Part shown: positions 32,382 through 40,637 of the stretch, in pieces
Position numbering within the stretch: the first letter of the stretch is position 1
Layout of the letters: each line of letters starts with the position of its first letter
From: Bdellovibrionota bacterium
GTDB taxonomy: Bacteria; Bdellovibrionota; Bdellovibrionia; Bdellovibrionales; JAEYZS01
Assembly (NCBI GenBank): GCA_040386775.1
Contig: JAZKEU010000003.1
Location: forward strand, 64,308 to 128,307
Reading direction: 5' to 3'
DNA length: 64,000 nucleotides
Notes under the pieces: generated by a model
Databases searched by the model: none
Told to the model about the DNA's origin: nothing
The model's input: only the letters and a program-made list of their open reading frames with translations
Program-made: the position numbers and the translations under genes

Positions 32382-33209
32382 TTATTCTTTTCCTTCCTTG
32401 ATCTTTTTTTGATCGGTAATCGTCTTTTGAATGATGGACTTCATGTAATCGTTCCGTTTCCCACCCCCGAGAACACCTTTAATTTTTTCATGAATGGTTG
32501 GGTCATTAATTAGCGCACCCAAGCTTCCACTTCCATTATCGATTTTTTCGAGGATACTTGCTAGATCTTTTGAAATTCTCTTCAGATTTTTCTGATCTTC
32601 CCCACGTAAGTCCGAGACAGCCAAATTGAATTTTTGCATTGCCTGATCCATATGGGAGCTTGCACTCAAAAGATTTGTCATCATCTTGTCGCTTCTGCCG
32701 TCTTTATTTAGAGTTTTCGCAAATTTATCAAGTTCTCCTACGATATCAAAAACCTTAGACAGTTCCTCGCCCCTTTGTGTGAGTGTAGTAATTAGGTCTG
32801 TAGAAGTTTCTACGTGCAAAACGTCTCCGTCTTTTAGTGGAGTTCCGCCTTGTAGCCCTGGAGAAATATAGACGTATTTATCTCCCAGAGCTCCTTGGGT
32901 TCTTAGTCCAGCTACAGATTTGTCAGTGATTCTTGATTGGTGTTCTTTAAATAGTTTTACGTAAACCACAATTTTAGATTCTTCTTCTGAGAACTTAATA
33001 TCAGAAATATTTCCTACTTCAAAACCACTCAATCGAACAACGCTTCCGGGGGCCAAGCCATCAATTTTGTCGAATGGGACTTTGAGAGTATACGTGCTTG
33101 ATAGAAAAGATTTTTCTCCACCCAGCAAAAATATCGTTATGACTAAGAGTAACAATCCCAGTCCAACGCCAATACCAACTTTTAATTCTGTAGCGCCACG
33201 TTCTGTCAT
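32382..33209 (-). CDS. mlaD: MlaD-like MCE-domain lipid transport protein
   Basis: 275 residues: one N-terminal membrane anchor (about 10-29, VGLGLLLLVITIFLLGG), an MCE domain (about 36-115, with VPFDKIDGLAPGSVVRLSGF), then a long helical tail. MlaD proteins form hexameric rings in the periplasm that pass phospholipids between the membranes, bound to MlaE/MlaF. The start overlaps the mlaF stop by four bases. The 3' end contains the sequence A AAA AAG in the reading frame (CAA AAA AAG) shortly before the stop. Confidence 0.9.
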   Translation of the reverse strand: MTERGATELKVGIGVGLGLLLLVITIFLLGGEKSFLSSTYTLKVPFDKIDGLAPGSVVRLSGFEVGNISDIKFSEEESKIVVYVKLFKEHQSRITDKSVAGLRTQGALGDKYVYISPGLQGGTPLKDGDVLHVETSTDLITTLTQRGEELSKVFDIVGELDKFAKTLNKDGRSDKMMTNLLSASSHMDQAMQKFNLAVSDLRGEDQKNLKRISKDLASILEKIDNGSGSLGALINDPTIHEKIKGVLGGGKRNDYMKSIIQKTITDQKKIKEGKE

Positions 33210-33949
33210 TTTGCAACCTCTTTACCATGAACAAATTGAAATACAGGATCATTCGTATCCTGACTAATATCCGTGAGTTTACCTTCGTATGTAATAAAAC
33301 CTTTAACTAATAGTGCAATGCGATCGCAAACAGCAGCAGCAGTTGGCATATCATGTGTCACGAGAATTGATGTCACGCCTTTTTTCTTAAGCTCTAGGAT
33401 CATTTCTTGAATACGAATCGTATTGTAAGGATCTAATCCTGCGGTGGGTTCGTCATATAGAACTATATCCGGATTCATAATGATTGCGCGAGCCAGACCC
33501 ACTCTCTTTTGCATACCGCCGGAGAGTTCAGCAGGGTAAATCTTGTCGTTACCTTGTAGTCCAAATTCTTCTAGAAGACCTAAAACTTTCTTGGAAATTT
33601 CTTCTTCGCTAAACTTTGTGTGTTCTCTAAGTGGATAAGCTAGGTTTTCGAAAACTGTGAGAGAGTCAAAGAGCGCTCCACCTTGGAACACATAAGCAAC
33701 TTTTTTTCTAACAGGTAATAGTTCTTTTTCGTTCATTTTAGCAATATCTTCGCCATCAATAATTATTTGTCCACTATTTGGTTTCTCAAGACCAATCAAG
33801 GATCTCAAGATTACGCTTTTTCCTGAGCCCGAACCACCAATTAAACCCAGACATTCGCCCTTCATAAGATTGAAGGAAACATCTCTGTGAACTTCTTTAG
33901 TTCCGAAAGATTTTTTATAATGTTTTACTTCAATCGCTTTCTTACTCAC
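33206..33949 (-). CDS. mlaF: MlaF-like ABC transporter ATPase
   Basis: Cytoplasmic ATPase of the Mla phospholipid transporter. Walker A GGSGSGKSV, Q-loop FQGGALFDSLTV, signature LSGGMQKRVGLARA, Walker B DIVLYDEPTAGLDP and H-loop VTHDMPTA are all present. The GTG at 33949 has AAGGA seven bases upstream, directly after the mlaE stop, and is the better start; a TTG at 33973 is in frame. It lies between mlaE and mlaD, overlapping mlaD by four bases. Confidence 0.93.
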   Translation of the reverse strand: MSKKAIEVKHYKKSFGTKEVHRDVSFNLMKGECLGLIGGSGSGKSVILRSLIGLEKPNSGQIIIDGEDIAKMNEKELLPVRKKVAYVFQGGALFDSLTVFENLAYPLREHTKFSEEEISKKVLGLLEEFGLQGNDKIYPAELSGGMQKRVGLARAIIMNPDIVLYDEPTAGLDPYNTIRIQEMILELKKKGVTSILVTHDMPTAAAVCDRIALLVKGFITYEGKLTDISQDTNDPVFQFVHGKEVAK

Positions 33950-33959
33950 TTTAGAATCC

Positions 33960-34748
33960 TTATAGGGTCTCAATAATCCAAAATAGTTTAGTTAATATAA
34001 AGTCACTTATAACAATCAAAATAGAGGAGGCCACCACAGACTTTGTCGTAGCAATACCCACTCCTCTTGTGCCTTCCGAAACTCTCATTCCGTAATGACA
34101 ACCAGTCAGTCCCACAAACAATGCAAAGAAGAATGTTTTGGCAACGCCCACCATATAGTCATGGATCTTAATTGTTTGAGTTACTTTTTGTATAAAGAAA
34201 GATTGATCTAATCCAAGCTCAGTTGAGCCGATTACCGATGCTCCATATATTCCAAGGGAGTTAGCAAATACTGTGAGAAGTGGCAACGAGATCACAAGAG
34301 CTAAAATTCTTGGGATGATGATCTTCTTAAGTGGCGAAGTACCCAGGGCCCTCATGGCATCGATCTGCTGAGTCACTTTCATGGATCCAATTTCTGATGC
34401 GATACCAGCGCCTACGCGACCAGCAATCATAAGACTTGTGAATACTGGACCTAATTCTCTCACTATGGATAGAGAAACAATTTTAGGAACATACAATTTT
34501 CCACCGAATTTTTCTAGACCCAATCCGAATTGTAAAGTGATAACCATTCCGGTGCTCAATGCACAAACGGCAACTAGCGGTGCGGATTTAATTCCAAGGC
34601 TATAAATTTGGTCAATGATAAGTCGGGGATAAAATGGTTTTCTAAAAGCTTCACGAAAAGCATTGTAACAAAGTTCAGAGAGGCTACCTATGAAGTAGCA
34701 CAATTCAAACATCATGTTCCCAAGTGTATGAGCAAATGAATGTATCAT
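33960..34748 (-). CDS. mlaE: MlaE-like ABC transporter permease
   Basis: 262 residues with about five or six membrane segments, the MlaE/YrbE fold. Motifs: VRELGPVFTSLMIAGRVGAGIASEIGSM (shown here in part as VREL and GRVGAG), and the coupling-helix region VTQQIDAMRALGTSP. It is the inner-membrane permease that lifts lipid to MlaD. Its start overlaps the end of the upstream lipoprotein gene by four bases, and mlaF follows. No MlaB or MlaC homologue is in the window. Confidence 0.92.
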   Translation of the reverse strand: MIHSFAHTLGNMMFELCYFIGSLSELCYNAFREAFRKPFYPRLIIDQIYSLGIKSAPLVAVCALSTGMVITLQFGLGLEKFGGKLYVPKIVSLSIVRELGPVFTSLMIAGRVGAGIASEIGSMKVTQQIDAMRALGTSPLKKIIIPRILALVISLPLLTVFANSLGIYGASVIGSTELGLDQSFFIQKVTQTIKIHDYMVGVAKTFFFALFVGLTGCHYGMRVSEGTRGVGIATTKSVVASSILIVISDFILTKLFWIIETL

Positions 34749-35242
34749 GGCACCCTGAAGTTTTTTATGAAGTTTGTAAATTGATCTAACTCTTTTTCAA
34801 AATTTTCTTTTAAAGCCACGTATGACAAGTGATAAGAACAAGAATTTTTCTTGAACACAATAAATTGTACTTTTACAGGTACACCTTCTAATTTTCCTTC
34901 GATATTGGATTTTAATCCTTCACGCTCATTGATGTTAATATTTTCTTCTTTTGAAACATCCACGCCTTCAAGGCTTGCAAAAGCTGTTGAGCGAATTGTT
35001 TTGAGCGCAGGTTCTGAAGAACTACAGCTTGTGAAGTAGGTGATTGTACTAGCAGTTTTGCTGCTGACCCACATTCCATCAGAACTTGCGGAGTTTGAAG
35101 ATTTGAATGGAGCGGGCGGAGCTTTTACGTTGAGATTTGTAGCTTTTTCTGGCGCCGCAGACATCGGTATCTTTACAGATACGCATGATGTTGCCATGGC
35201 TAATATCATTAAAGTGGTAAAAATTTTTTTTTCTATCGTCAT
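34745..35242 (-). CDS. Putative lipoprotein of the Mla operon
   Basis: 165 residues, N-terminal signal peptide ending LAMATSC with lipobox Cys20 (Thr-Ser before Cys). The mature protein has a Pro/Ala-rich linker, then a compact domain with beta strands and three Cys (TSCSSSE, KKNSCSYH). No family recognised; it is not MlaA-like in length. First gene of the unit lipoprotein-mlaE-mlaF-mlaD-M23, and its overlap with mlaE shows they are co-expressed, so it is a candidate partner in lipid transport or envelope maintenance. Confidence 0.6.
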   Translation of the reverse strand: MTIEKKIFTTLMILAMATSCVSVKIPMSAAPEKATNLNVKAPPAPFKSSNSASSDGMWVSSKTASTITYFTSCSSSEPALKTIRSTAFASLEGVDVSKEENININEREGLKSNIEGKLEGVPVKVQFIVFKKNSCSYHLSYVALKENFEKELDQFTNFIKNFRVP

Positions 35243-35419
35243 GTTGTAATCTCGCTGTGCTAAATTTCTTGCATAATTTTTTATGCATTTGAAATCACTG
35301 ATGTCTTCACTCTTTATTTCGGGATCTTTCTGAATGAAATTAAGCCCTGCAAGCAGAACAAGACTAGACCATCCACCGAGACAAAAGCCCTGTCACAATC
35401 TAGACGTCAGCTTTAGGCA

Positions 35420-35476
35420 AAAAGTGACATAGAAAGTGACGTGAAAAGGTGTCAGAAAGTTGTCGCTATGACAAGA
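35420..35476 (+). promoter_or_regulatory. Repeated AAAGTGAC motifs upstream of a sigma-54 promoter
   Basis: AAAGTGAC occurs twice, at 35420-35428 and 35433-35440, then related AAGGTGTC and AAAGTTGTC, each about 12 to 14 bases apart. The last two also form TGTCA...TGACA. The cluster lies about 85 to 135 bases upstream of the sigma-54 promoter, the usual place for an activator to bind. The activator could be the receiver-less regulator of this operon (inference). Confidence 0.4.
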
Positions 35477-35556
35477 ATTATTGGTCGAGATATTTGTTTA
35501 AAGTGCACATATGTGAATAGAATCTCACAAATTCTTACTTTGATAGTCTCGTAGCC

Positions 35557-35573
35557 TTGGCACCTGCTGTGCA
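35557..35573 (+). promoter_or_regulatory. Sigma-54 promoter of the flagellar operon
   Basis: TTGGCACCTGCTGTGCA: the -24 box TTGGCAC, exact GG-N10-GC spacing and a -12 box GTGCA (one base from TTGCA). Transcription would begin near 35583, about 20 bases before the GTG start of the TPR protein gene. A sigma-54 activator gene is second in the operon, supporting the call. It lies in the 360-base gap between divergent operons. Confidence 0.75.
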
Positions 35574-35602
35574 TTGTTATTATTCGAGTGAAGGAGTCAT
35601 TC

Positions 35603-38425
35603 GTGTTCATCAAAACTTTAGTATTGCTTATTTTATGTGCGACGAGCTTTGAGGTTACGGCCCAAGGTACAGGTACTGCAGTTGCTCCAGTTGCCAACAG
35701 CGGCAGCATTTCTGTGGGAATCGAAGACATGAACGACGTTGCTCATTTCGAATTCAACGGCAGAGAAATCTGGGATTATAAGCTCACGAGAGAGGCTGAC
35801 GGCATTGTTTCGGTGGAAGTGGATCAACTAGATGATAAATCTGTTATCCAGCTCAAAACAATCAAAAGCAAGCACATTGAAAAAATCGAAATTCTTCCAG
35901 GGGTAAATTTAAAAAATAAAATCGTTTTTTATCTAAAAGACAAATCGACTCAAAGTTTTGATTATATCACTGATCAACCTTCAAGATTGGTTGTGGATTT
36001 CTTTAAAGATGCTCCGCAAAAACCAGCGGCTGTAGTCCAAGTAAAAAAAGTTCCAGCTAAAATTGCAAAACTACCTGTCAAAAAAGGTAGAGCTCCTGCC
36101 GGGACTGATTTTTTAATCAGTGATACAAAAAAAGAAATTACTAGAGTAGCTCCAAGCGTGTTGGATGGAGCAGATCCCAATTATACACGTTTTAAAATTG
36201 AAGATTATGAAATAAAAGAATCTGCAATCATTGCGTCTAAATTAAATTTATACATTACTTATCCGATGCTTTTAGTTGAAATGCATGACCTTCAGGATAT
36301 TTTGGCTACACCCAATATTTATAATTTCGAAAAGAGCGAAACAGATGAAGGAAAAAAGGCACAATTGCTTTTAACTTTATTCAAAAAAGGAAAAACTGAT
36401 CCTGAAACTCAAGAAAAAAATCCACTTGAAAAACCTAGGAATGCAGTTTTTTTAAAGACTCTAGATTTATTTAAAAAAGAATATCCAGATTCAAAATACA
36501 AAGAGACTCTAGATTTCATGGAAGCCGACACATATTATAATTTGTGGGTCCAAGACAAAAAAATTTCGGATTTCGATACAGCAATCAATTTATACACAAA
36601 AATTTTATTATCAGTAAAAGCCTCTAAGTATCATGATAGAATTGAAAGACTCATGGGCTATTCTCATATGGATAGAGCAGATTACTTAACGGCCTTCACC
36701 GTATTCCAAAAATACATCAATAGGAATCCAGATTCAGAACACAAATATAGAATCAAGACTGCAATGGCAGAGTGTTTGGCCAAATTGAATAACACATCTG
36801 ATGCTCTAAAAATTTATGAAGAAATTGAATCAGATCCAAAAGCGGGCATCAATGCTGCAGAAGCGGCCTTTAGAAAAGGCGATATATATGCCATCACAAA
36901 GCAATATGATAAAGCGATCGCTGAATATGAGAGAGCTCTTAAGAAATATTCTAAAGAGCAAGATCAGTATCCAAATGCATTCTATAACATTGCAGAAAGC
37001 AAATTTTGGCTCAATAGAAATAGAGAAAACTTAAAGCAAAGTTTGAATGCCTACATCGAGTTCTTAAAAAAATATCCAAAGAGCGAGCATGCAAGCTATG
37101 CGATGGAAAGAATCGGCGAAACTCTAGAAATCTTAGGAGCTCCTCAAAAAAGATATAACGGAGCCTTTGTAGAAACTATTTATAGATATGGAAACTCTCA
37201 GGCAGCAGGAATTGCGAAGATTCGCTTGTTGAGAGCACAGATTCCTTCAATGAAAGATAAGCAAGTCGTTGAAGAAGTTGCTAAAGTGAATGAGTTCATT
37301 AAAACCTCGAGCTTAGAAAAATTAACAGAATTCAAAACAATCATGATTTCTGATGGCTACTACGCAGATAAAAACTATGATGAAGCCTTAAAAAATCTAA
37401 TTGCTTTCTATCAAGAGCATCCGCTTTCAGACTATCTTGATGTCTTTAAGAAAAGAATCGTACAAACGATCAAAGATCAAATTGGATTCTCAATTGCGAA
37501 AGGCGATTACTTAAAAGCTTTCCAAATTTATGGTCAGAATGCGGGAAGTTGGTTAAAGGGTGCAGATCGAATAGACACAAGCTATCTTTTAGGAGTGGCG
37601 TTCGAAAAATCAGGCGTTCCTGATGAAGCGCAAAAGAAATATCAATCCGTATTGAATAAGCTTTATGCTATTCGTGGAACTATTGAAGAAAAAGAAAGAG
37701 GCGTTTTTGAGGAGCTACCGAGTATCGATGAAGTCAATCTAAGGCTGGCAGCAGTTTTTGTTGCTAAGAATGAATATGGAAAAGCTCAAGATCACCTCAA
37801 AGAAATATCCGGAAAAGATGCTACAGATGATGAAAAAGTAGAAAAAGTTTATTTGTCTTCTATCGTTTATGAAAAATTAAATAATCCAGAATTCGCAATC
37901 AGAAATTTAAAAGAATTGACGGAAACTTGGAGAGGAAATCCCGAAAAGCTTTCGTCCGTATATCTGAGGTTGGCAAAGCTTCAGTCGGAAAGTAATCAAA
38001 ATGCAGATGCGATCGGAACACTGGATCGTCTTCTCAACATGTCTACAGATTCTTCGGTTGTAACGGATGAAGACCAGATGTTGGCTTTAAGATTAAAAGC
38101 TGAATATGCCGTGGCAATAAAAAAAGACAAAACTGCGATCGAAGCTTATAGATCACTGCTTGATCTTTTCGAAGACAAGTATCCACTTTACTCTGCCAGA
38201 TACCAACTGGGGAAAATTCATTACGACACCGGCGATGTCAAAGAAGCAGAAAAAGTATGGAGCCCACTTAAAGACAAATCTGATGCGCAATTGTGGGACA
38301 AATTGGCACAAGAAAATTTAAAAAGTTCTAACTGGAACAGCGAATACAAAAAGTACACAAATAGAATTCCAGCTATGGTGAACGATAAAGCTGGCTCATC
38401 TCCTAAAGAAGGAAACAAAAAATGA
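35603..38425 (+). CDS. Exported TPR-repeat protein with AMIN-like domain, flagellar operon
   Basis: 940 residues from GTG at 35603, which follows AAGGAG seven bases upstream; the frame also contains a GTG at 35588. Signal peptide (hydrophobic 5-20, VTAQG). Residues about 30-130 form an AMIN-like beta domain as in envelope proteins. Residues about 250-930 contain many TPR-like helical pairs (e.g. AIAEYERALKKYSKEQ, AIEAYRSLLDLFEDKY). It is probably a periplasmic scaffold for flagellar assembly or a wall-associated component. First gene after the sigma-54 promoter and overlapping the activator gene start by four bases, so it belongs to the flagellar operon. Exact role unknown. Confidence 0.8.
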   Translation: MFIKTLVLLILCATSFEVTAQGTGTAVAPVANSGSISVGIEDMNDVAHFEFNGREIWDYKLTREADGIVSVEVDQLDDKSVIQLKTIKSKHIEKIEILPGVNLKNKIVFYLKDKSTQSFDYITDQPSRLVVDFFKDAPQKPAAVVQVKKVPAKIAKLPVKKGRAPAGTDFLISDTKKEITRVAPSVLDGADPNYTRFKIEDYEIKESAIIASKLNLYITYPMLLVEMHDLQDILATPNIYNFEKSETDEGKKAQLLLTLFKKGKTDPETQEKNPLEKPRNAVFLKTLDLFKKEYPDSKYKETLDFMEADTYYNLWVQDKKISDFDTAINLYTKILLSVKASKYHDRIERLMGYSHMDRADYLTAFTVFQKYINRNPDSEHKYRIKTAMAECLAKLNNTSDALKIYEEIESDPKAGINAAEAAFRKGDIYAITKQYDKAIAEYERALKKYSKEQDQYPNAFYNIAESKFWLNRNRENLKQSLNAYIEFLKKYPKSEHASYAMERIGETLEILGAPQKRYNGAFVETIYRYGNSQAAGIAKIRLLRAQIPSMKDKQVVEEVAKVNEFIKTSSLEKLTEFKTIMISDGYYADKNYDEALKNLIAFYQEHPLSDYLDVFKKRIVQTIKDQIGFSIAKGDYLKAFQIYGQNAGSWLKGADRIDTSYLLGVAFEKSGVPDEAQKKYQSVLNKLYAIRGTIEEKERGVFEELPSIDEVNLRLAAVFVAKNEYGKAQDHLKEISGKDATDDEKVEKVYLSSIVYEKLNNPEFAIRNLKELTETWRGNPEKLSSVYLRLAKLQSESNQNADAIGTLDRLLNMSTDSSVVTDEDQMLALRLKAEYAVAIKKDKTAIEAYRSLLDLFEDKYPLYSARYQLGKIHYDTGDVKEAEKVWSPLKDKSDAQLWDKLAQENLKSSNWNSEYKKYTNRIPAMVNDKAGSSPKEGNKK

Positions 38426-39378
38426 TTCAACAAAATCATGCTATCTTAACTCTAGATCCAAATATGAGAAAAGTTCTTAAAGTAGCTGAGAACATTGCTC
38501 ACAGTAAAGCTTCTGTGCTTGTGACTGGTGAAAGTGGAACAGGTAAGGAATTGTTAGCAAGATACATTCACTCTAAGAGTCCAAGAGTTCTTAAGAGAAT
38601 GGTTGCCATCAATTGCGCAGCTGTTCCAGAAGGATTATTAGAGAGCGAGTTGTTCGGCCATGAAAAGGGATCCTTCACGGGAGCACATCAAGCAAAACCT
38701 GGGAAATTTGAATTGGCTCACCAAAGTACATTGTTATTAGATGAAATGGGAGAGCTTCCACTTCTTTTACAATCTAAGCTTTTAAGAGCGCTTCAGGAAG
38801 GTGAGATCGAAAGAGTTGGCGGCAGAGAGCCAATCAAAGTGGATGTGAGAATTATCGCGACGACAAATAAAGATCTAAAGAAATTAGTTCAAGAGGGACT
38901 ATTTAGGGAAGACCTTTACTACAGATTGAATGTGATCCCTGTTCATATTCCGCCACTTAGGGCTCGACCAAAAGATTTAATTCTTTTGGCAAAACACTTT
39001 GTGGAGGTGGCATGCATCAATAATGGAATCCAAGCCAAGGATCTCTCGCAAGATGCCATCAACAGTCTTCAGATTTCTCAATGGCCAGGAAATATCAGAG
39101 AATTACAAAACGTCATCGAGAGAACAGTGCTCTTAAGTCAGAATCAAATCATCACGGAAGAAGATTTAAATCTACAAATTGAAAATAATGTAGGAGACGT
39201 GCCATTCACTCCAGGAATGACATTAGGAGATGCCGAAAAGTTTTTGATTTTAAAAACTCTAGAGTTTACAAGCCAAAACAGAACTCAGGCTGCAAAAATT
39301 TTAGGAATTAGCATTAGAACTTTAAGAAACAAACTGAGCGAATATCGAAAGGACGGTGAGCATGAGCAAACTGTTTGA
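38422..39378 (+). CDS. Sigma-54 activator without receiver domain, flagellar
   Basis: 318 residues starting directly at the AAA+ domain: Walker A GESGTGKE (36-43), GSFTGA loop (83-88), Walker B-like LLLDEMGELP, arginine region REDLYYRLN, then a C-terminal Fis-type HTH (RTQAAKILGISIRTLRNKLSEYRK). There is no receiver or other sensor domain. It resembles flagellar activators (FlrC/FleR/FlbD class) in context but lacks the usual N-terminal control region, so its activity may be set by its amount or by protein partners. It begins inside the end of the TPR gene (ATGA overlap) and its end overlaps the flgB start. It probably activates this operon's own sigma-54 promoter and other flagellar promoters. 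Confidence 0.9.
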   Translation: MIQQNHAILTLDPNMRKVLKVAENIAHSKASVLVTGESGTGKELLARYIHSKSPRVLKRMVAINCAAVPEGLLESELFGHEKGSFTGAHQAKPGKFELAHQSTLLLDEMGELPLLLQSKLLRALQEGEIERVGGREPIKVDVRIIATTNKDLKKLVQEGLFREDLYYRLNVIPVHIPPLRARPKDLILLAKHFVEVACINNGIQAKDLSQDAINSLQISQWPGNIRELQNVIERTVLLSQNQIITEEDLNLQIENNVGDVPFTPGMTLGDAEKFLILKTLEFTSQNRTQAAKILGISIRTLRNKLSEYRKDGEHEQTV

Positions 39379-39775
39379 TAGAACTGCAGAAGGTCTCGCA
39401 AAGTCTTTAGATATGAGGCTACTGAGACACAATATCACTTCAGCCAACATCGCCAATGCTGAGACGCCGGGCTATACTGCAAAGAAAATTGATTTCGAAG
39501 CAGAATTATCTCGCGCTCTACAAATGGAAGGAATTCCCGGCGTAGAGAGTTCAAGCCCTGAACACTTTCCAACGGTGGAAGGTGCTGTGAACAAAGTCCA
39601 AGCTGATGTTTACGACAATCCAGATATCAATGTAGCAAACGATAAGAACACGGTGGATTTAGAGAAAGAAATGGCAACTCTTACGGAAAACTCAATCATT
39701 TACAAAGCCGCCATCGAATTGATGAGAAAAAAGATGGCTGCAATGAAGTATGCAGTGAGCGAGGGTGGTAGATAA
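39362..39775 (+). CDS. flgB: Flagellar basal-body rod protein FlgB
   Basis: 137 residues. N-terminal NITSANIANAETPGYTA motif is the flagellar rod signature, and the C-terminal amphipathic helix is typical of rod proteins. Part of the proximal rod. The ATG at 39362 has AAGGACGG upstream and overlaps the end of the activator gene; a GTG two codons earlier is also in frame. Its stop overlaps the flgC start (ATAATGG). Confidence 0.93.
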   Translation: MSKLFDRTAEGLAKSLDMRLLRHNITSANIANAETPGYTAKKIDFEAELSRALQMEGIPGVESSSPEHFPTVEGAVNKVQADVYDNPDINVANDKNTVDLEKEMATLTENSIIYKAAIELMRKKMAAMKYAVSEGGR

Positions 39776-40212
39776 TGGATTTCATGACGGCAATGCGAGT
39801 TTCAAGTAGTGGGATGACGGCGCAAAGAACGCGCATGAATACGATTTCTTCGAACATCGCAAACGTGAATACAACAAGAACTCCTGAAGGTGGACCGTAC
39901 CGAAGAAAGGATGCAATCTTTGAGGCGATCCCAGAGCAAAAAACTTTCGGAGAAATTTTGATTGATAAGGGCGATAGAAATCTGCACAGGGTCCAGGTTT
40001 CTGATATTGATGTCGATACGAAGGCACCTCTACTAAAGTATGAACCCGATCACCCAGATGCAAATGAAGACGGTTACGTTGCTTATCCGAACATCAATTT
40101 GATGGAAGAGATGGCCAACATGATCCAAGCAACACGTTCTTATGAAGCGAATATTTCAGCTTTTAACTCTTCTAAGAACATGGCGCTGGACGCGATTGAA
40201 TTAGGACGATAA
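39775..40212 (+). CDS. flgC: Flagellar basal-body rod protein FlgC
   Basis: 145 residues with the rod-protein N-terminus (SSGMTAQRTRMNTISSNIAN) and C-terminal motif NMIQATRSYEANISAFNSSK typical of FlgC. Proximal rod component. It begins at the flgB stop. A 70-base gap with two hairpins follows before fliE. Confidence 0.94.
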   Translation: MDFMTAMRVSSSGMTAQRTRMNTISSNIANVNTTRTPEGGPYRRKDAIFEAIPEQKTFGEILIDKGDRNLHRVQVSDIDVDTKAPLLKYEPDHPDANEDGYVAYPNINLMEEMANMIQATRSYEANISAFNSSKNMALDAIELGR

Positions 40213-40221
40213 AATATAACT

Positions 40222-40238
40222 AAGAGTCAAAGACTCTT
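40222..40238 (+). other. Hairpin between flgC and fliE
   Basis: AAGAGTC-AAA-GACTCTT, a perfect 7-pair stem ten bases after the flgC stop, followed by GGGG. It precedes the conserved element at 40247. No T-run follows, so it is more likely to influence mRNA processing or stability than termination. Confidence 0.55.
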
Positions 40239-40246
40239 GGGGTAAC

Positions 40247-40276
40247 TAGTTGTCGCCAGAAGGCGACACTGAGGCA
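40247..40276 (+). repeat. Conserved intercistronic hairpin element, copy 1 (before fliE)
   Basis: TAGTTGTCGCC-agaa-GGCGACACTGAGGCA: stem TGTCGCC/GGCGACA (7 pairs). The same block with a different but still paired stem occurs at 49652 and 50130. Ends six bases before the fliE start and supplies part of its ribosome binding region. Confidence 0.7.
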
Positions 40277-40282
40277 GGAACC

Positions 40283-40633
40283 ATGGATGGTTTAAGATTT
40301 AATACGGGGACAACAAACGTTACAGATAATGTGAACGAGCTCAGAAAGAGTATAACTTCTGAAGCGAAAGCACCATCTGGATCAAATTCTCCCGGAATAG
40401 GTTCCAGCTCTGGGGAATCATTTGCCGATTCACTCAAGAAAGCTGTCAACACTGTGGATAGCTTGCAAAAAGACGCCGACGTCAAAATGCAAGAGTTAGC
40501 TACAGGCAAAAGCCAAAACATCCATGAAACAATGATCGCTGCAGAAAAAGCAGATATCGCTTTAAAGTTAATGGTTCAAGTTAGAAATAAAATTATAGAT
40601 GCGTACCAAGAAATTATGAGAATGCAGGTGTGA
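40283..40633 (+). CDS. fliE: Flagellar hook-basal body protein FliE
   Basis: 116 residues from ATG at 40283 with AGGAA three bases upstream; the longer frame from 40250 would pass through the hairpin element and is unlikely. The C-terminal half (DIALKLMVQVRNKIIDAYQEI) is the FliE signature that links the MS ring to the rod. Follows flgC and precedes fliF, with four bases to its start. Confidence 0.93.
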   Translation: MDGLRFNTGTTNVTDNVNELRKSITSEAKAPSGSNSPGIGSSSGESFADSLKKAVNTVDSLQKDADVKMQELATGKSQNIHETMIAAEKADIALKLMVQVRNKIIDAYQEIMRMQV

Positions 40634-40637
40634 TGAT

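Noticed and set aside
40250-40282. Upstream TTG start for fliE
   Set aside because: It would translate through the conserved hairpin element and has no ribosome site; the ATG at 40283 does.
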